Below, piece by piece: positions 33,519 to 64,000 of a stretch of DNA of 64,000 nt (positions are counted from its first letter, which is position 1; the number at the start of each line of letters is the position of its first letter). Under the pieces are notes generated by a model, which searched no databases, had not been told where the DNA came from, and saw nothing but the letters and a program-made list of their open reading frames with translations. The stretch lies in contig NC_051101.1 of the NCBI RefSeq assembly GCF_901709675.1, positions 7,832,501 to 7,896,500 of the forward strand. Reading direction: 5' to 3'. Both the position numbers and the translations under genes were made by a program. Source of the DNA: Syngnathus acus. Lineage: Eukaryota > Chordata > Actinopteri > Syngnathiformes > Syngnathidae.

Positions 33519-35384
33519 TTTAATGGCAAAAATAACACCACAAACTAAAATATTTACACTTACATGTAACATGTAAACACAGTTTTCTGTACATAGGAAT
33601 ATACATGCAAAAGTAAAAATGAAGTCATCATACAACATTCAAATTGACATTGCCGCAGTCAGTGTTGCGTATTTCAAATATGAAACAGTCACTCTTTGAG
33701 GTTTACATCCTGGCTGGAGGCAAAATGCCCTCTGCCCCTCTCTGTACATCTTTACATCACAAGCAAGAGTGGGATGAGGGAATCACAAAGGCAATTAATT
33801 AATTACAACATATTCTGCTTAATAGAGGCTTTTACATAATTCGATGAATATTTTTTAGGGAACCCAGACACACACAAAGAAATAAAAAGGGCATCTATAA
33901 AGATTGTAGAACTCAGTATGTTTCTTCAGATTAGTTGACCTAACTCATCCAATGAAATTTGACGCACCACATCTTAACCGCCACTCTGGACTACTTACTA
34001 AACAGGAGGACATGAAACAAAAGGAAATGTCTCCTAAATGGATTAGGCACCCCGTGCTAAGCTCATGCTATATTGCTTAAGGATACAAACATAAAGCAAG
34101 CAAAGTGAAGTCCCGCCTTAACGCAGCAATGAAATCACCAAACATTCTCGTGAAATAATAATAATAAATAAAATGTTATGAATGTAAACTCTTAAATATC
34201 TGGGTTCACTGTGCTCTCTATAAGTTAACACGAAAAATTAGAATAATACAGGAAAACAAATAGAAAACTTTGGTATTATTATGGAAACAAGCAATGACAA
34301 AGGAAAAGCATAAGTGCCTGACTTTCTTTTGAATACATACACATTTTACATTTTTGCCAAAGCTCTCATTCAGCTGGGCTGTTGCAGATATTAGTACTGA
34401 ACTTAATACAAAAAGAGTTAACACAATACAGACGTCTATTGCAGTACCAGTTACGTACATGCCTTTATTTCCTTGAAAGACTACAGCTACAAAACAATTC
34501 TTCATAAATAGTTGTTCAAGCTGCAACATTGCACGTGGAGACCGACATAAAATGAGTGCATTTCTAAATTAGTGCATCATCTCTGCGTCACGAATATGCC
34601 GTCAATGAAATAAAACTTTGTTCAGTGGCAACAGATTGTTCATAAATGACAAATGAAAAAGCGAGAGTAATTTATTTACAAATAAGGCGAAGAAGCTTTG
34701 CCTTGAACGTTTTAGTCATTAGCTGAAACAACTCTAGCTTTGATGCTGAAGGCAAGTACGAGGACAACACGCACTATTGCACTCAAAGTGACCACAGCGG
34801 AATACTTGGTCTGATCTTCACGTTGCCATGACAACAGGCGGACCTCACTGATGAACGCCACTCGGTTTGTACATGTTTGTTTTTATTCTTCGACTTACTT
34901 ACTGCTGTTGTATTCCTCAAAGCTTACTCGCATGTTTGTTCCCTAACTGTACACGGTTTCGCTTACAAAAAGTAATCTCTTTTTACAAAGAAAAAGGCTT
35001 CTCCTGTGGTCAACTAAAAGCAGCCGGACACACACAGTATTCTATGTCCTTTTATAATTATATGACTCGCAAGAAAAGATAAACTTGCCTTTGTGTCCGC
35101 TAAGTCAGGTTTGGAAGTCTCGCAGGGATTCCAACAGTTTGTTGTGCAGGCATAAACACAGTATGCCAAGGTTAGGAGGGAAGGGGTGGAGTCAAAGGGT
35201 TTATCAGCAGAGGTCATTCAGTCAGTCAGCAGCAGCAGGACACTTGTGGATCAGTGAGGGAACCTTAGTGTGGAAGAGATGAGCATGAGAATACACAAGT
35301 TTGCACGCCAACCATTCCATCAGAGATTGGTTAAGAAAAGCAAACCAGCCGGCAGGGAAAAGCTTTCGCCCCGGGTACTTCCTG
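33519..35384 (-). other. trio: Probable trio 3' UTR and convergent gene-end region
   Basis: No coding exon follows the trio stop. Minus-strand AATAAA hexamers occur at 34887-34882, 34676-34671 and 34469-34464, and an ATTAAA at 33524-33519, so transcripts probably end at one or more of these. Receptor 2 approaches from the other side and ends at 33014, so the 3' UTRs of the two genes may lie within a few hundred bases of each other or overlap. Extent is inferred only from signals. Confidence 0.4.
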
Positions 35385-63882
<28,498 letters not shown>

Positions 63883-64000
63883 CTGCACAACAGACAAACA
63901 TGCAGATAACATGTCAATAAAATAGCAAAACAAATTAGAATCATAAAAATGATTTACAGGGACATTAGTGCTTGCAAATTGCATAGCTGACCTGAATAAA

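Overview
The window is nuclear DNA from a vertebrate, almost certainly a teleost fish. The evidence is intron-rich genes with GT/AG splice sites, many CA/TG microsatellites, copies of a tRNA-derived SINE and of short inverted-repeat elements typical of fish, and vertebrate-only gene families. No bacterial, CRISPR or prophage-like feature is present. All exon boundaries were placed by hand from splice signals and reading-frame continuity. In both large genes every exon joins in frame, which is strong internal support.

Layout. (1) 399-25981, minus strand: the 5' 14 coding exons of cobl (cordon-bleu), an actin nucleator. The start codon is at 25981, and the last visible exon ends inside the first WH2 actin-binding motif, so the gene's 3' end lies to the left of the window. 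(2) 28718-29815 and 31362-33014, plus strand: two different chemokine-receptor-like GPCR genes, each with one intron in its N-terminal part. (3) 35385-63882, minus strand: the 3' 45 coding exons of trio, the dual Rho guanine-nucleotide exchange factor. They encode the end of the spectrin-repeat rod, DH1-PH1, SH3-1, DH2-PH2, a Ser/Gly/Pro linker, SH3-2, an Ig domain and the C-terminal kinase domain. The 5' end of trio lies to the right. No FnIII domain lies between Ig and kinase, and the C-terminal tail is Trio-like, so this is trio and not kalrn.

Arrangement. cobl and the first receptor are head-to-head about 2.7 kb apart. The second receptor and trio are tail-to-tail. cobl and trio both act on the actin cytoskeleton, the first through WH2-driven nucleation and the second through Rac/RhoG and RhoA activation, but nothing in the sequence shows co-regulation. 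The receptors look like an immune-gene island between two neuronal/cytoskeletal genes.

Non-coding content is mostly unique AT-rich intron. It also holds an about 140 bp (CA)n array against a trio splice acceptor, a SINE with a perfect 11-bp target duplication inserted beside an older SINE, two copies of a palindromic element, two hAT-like remnants, another inverted-repeat element, a Tc1 transposase relic, a LINE tail that carries the first poly(A) signal after receptor 1, and several local tandem duplications. I found no clearly novel gene system. The observations most worth a second look are the microsatellite-loaded splice acceptors in the trio GEF1 exons, the 39-bp coding duplication beside the cobl WH2 motif, and the receptor pair.
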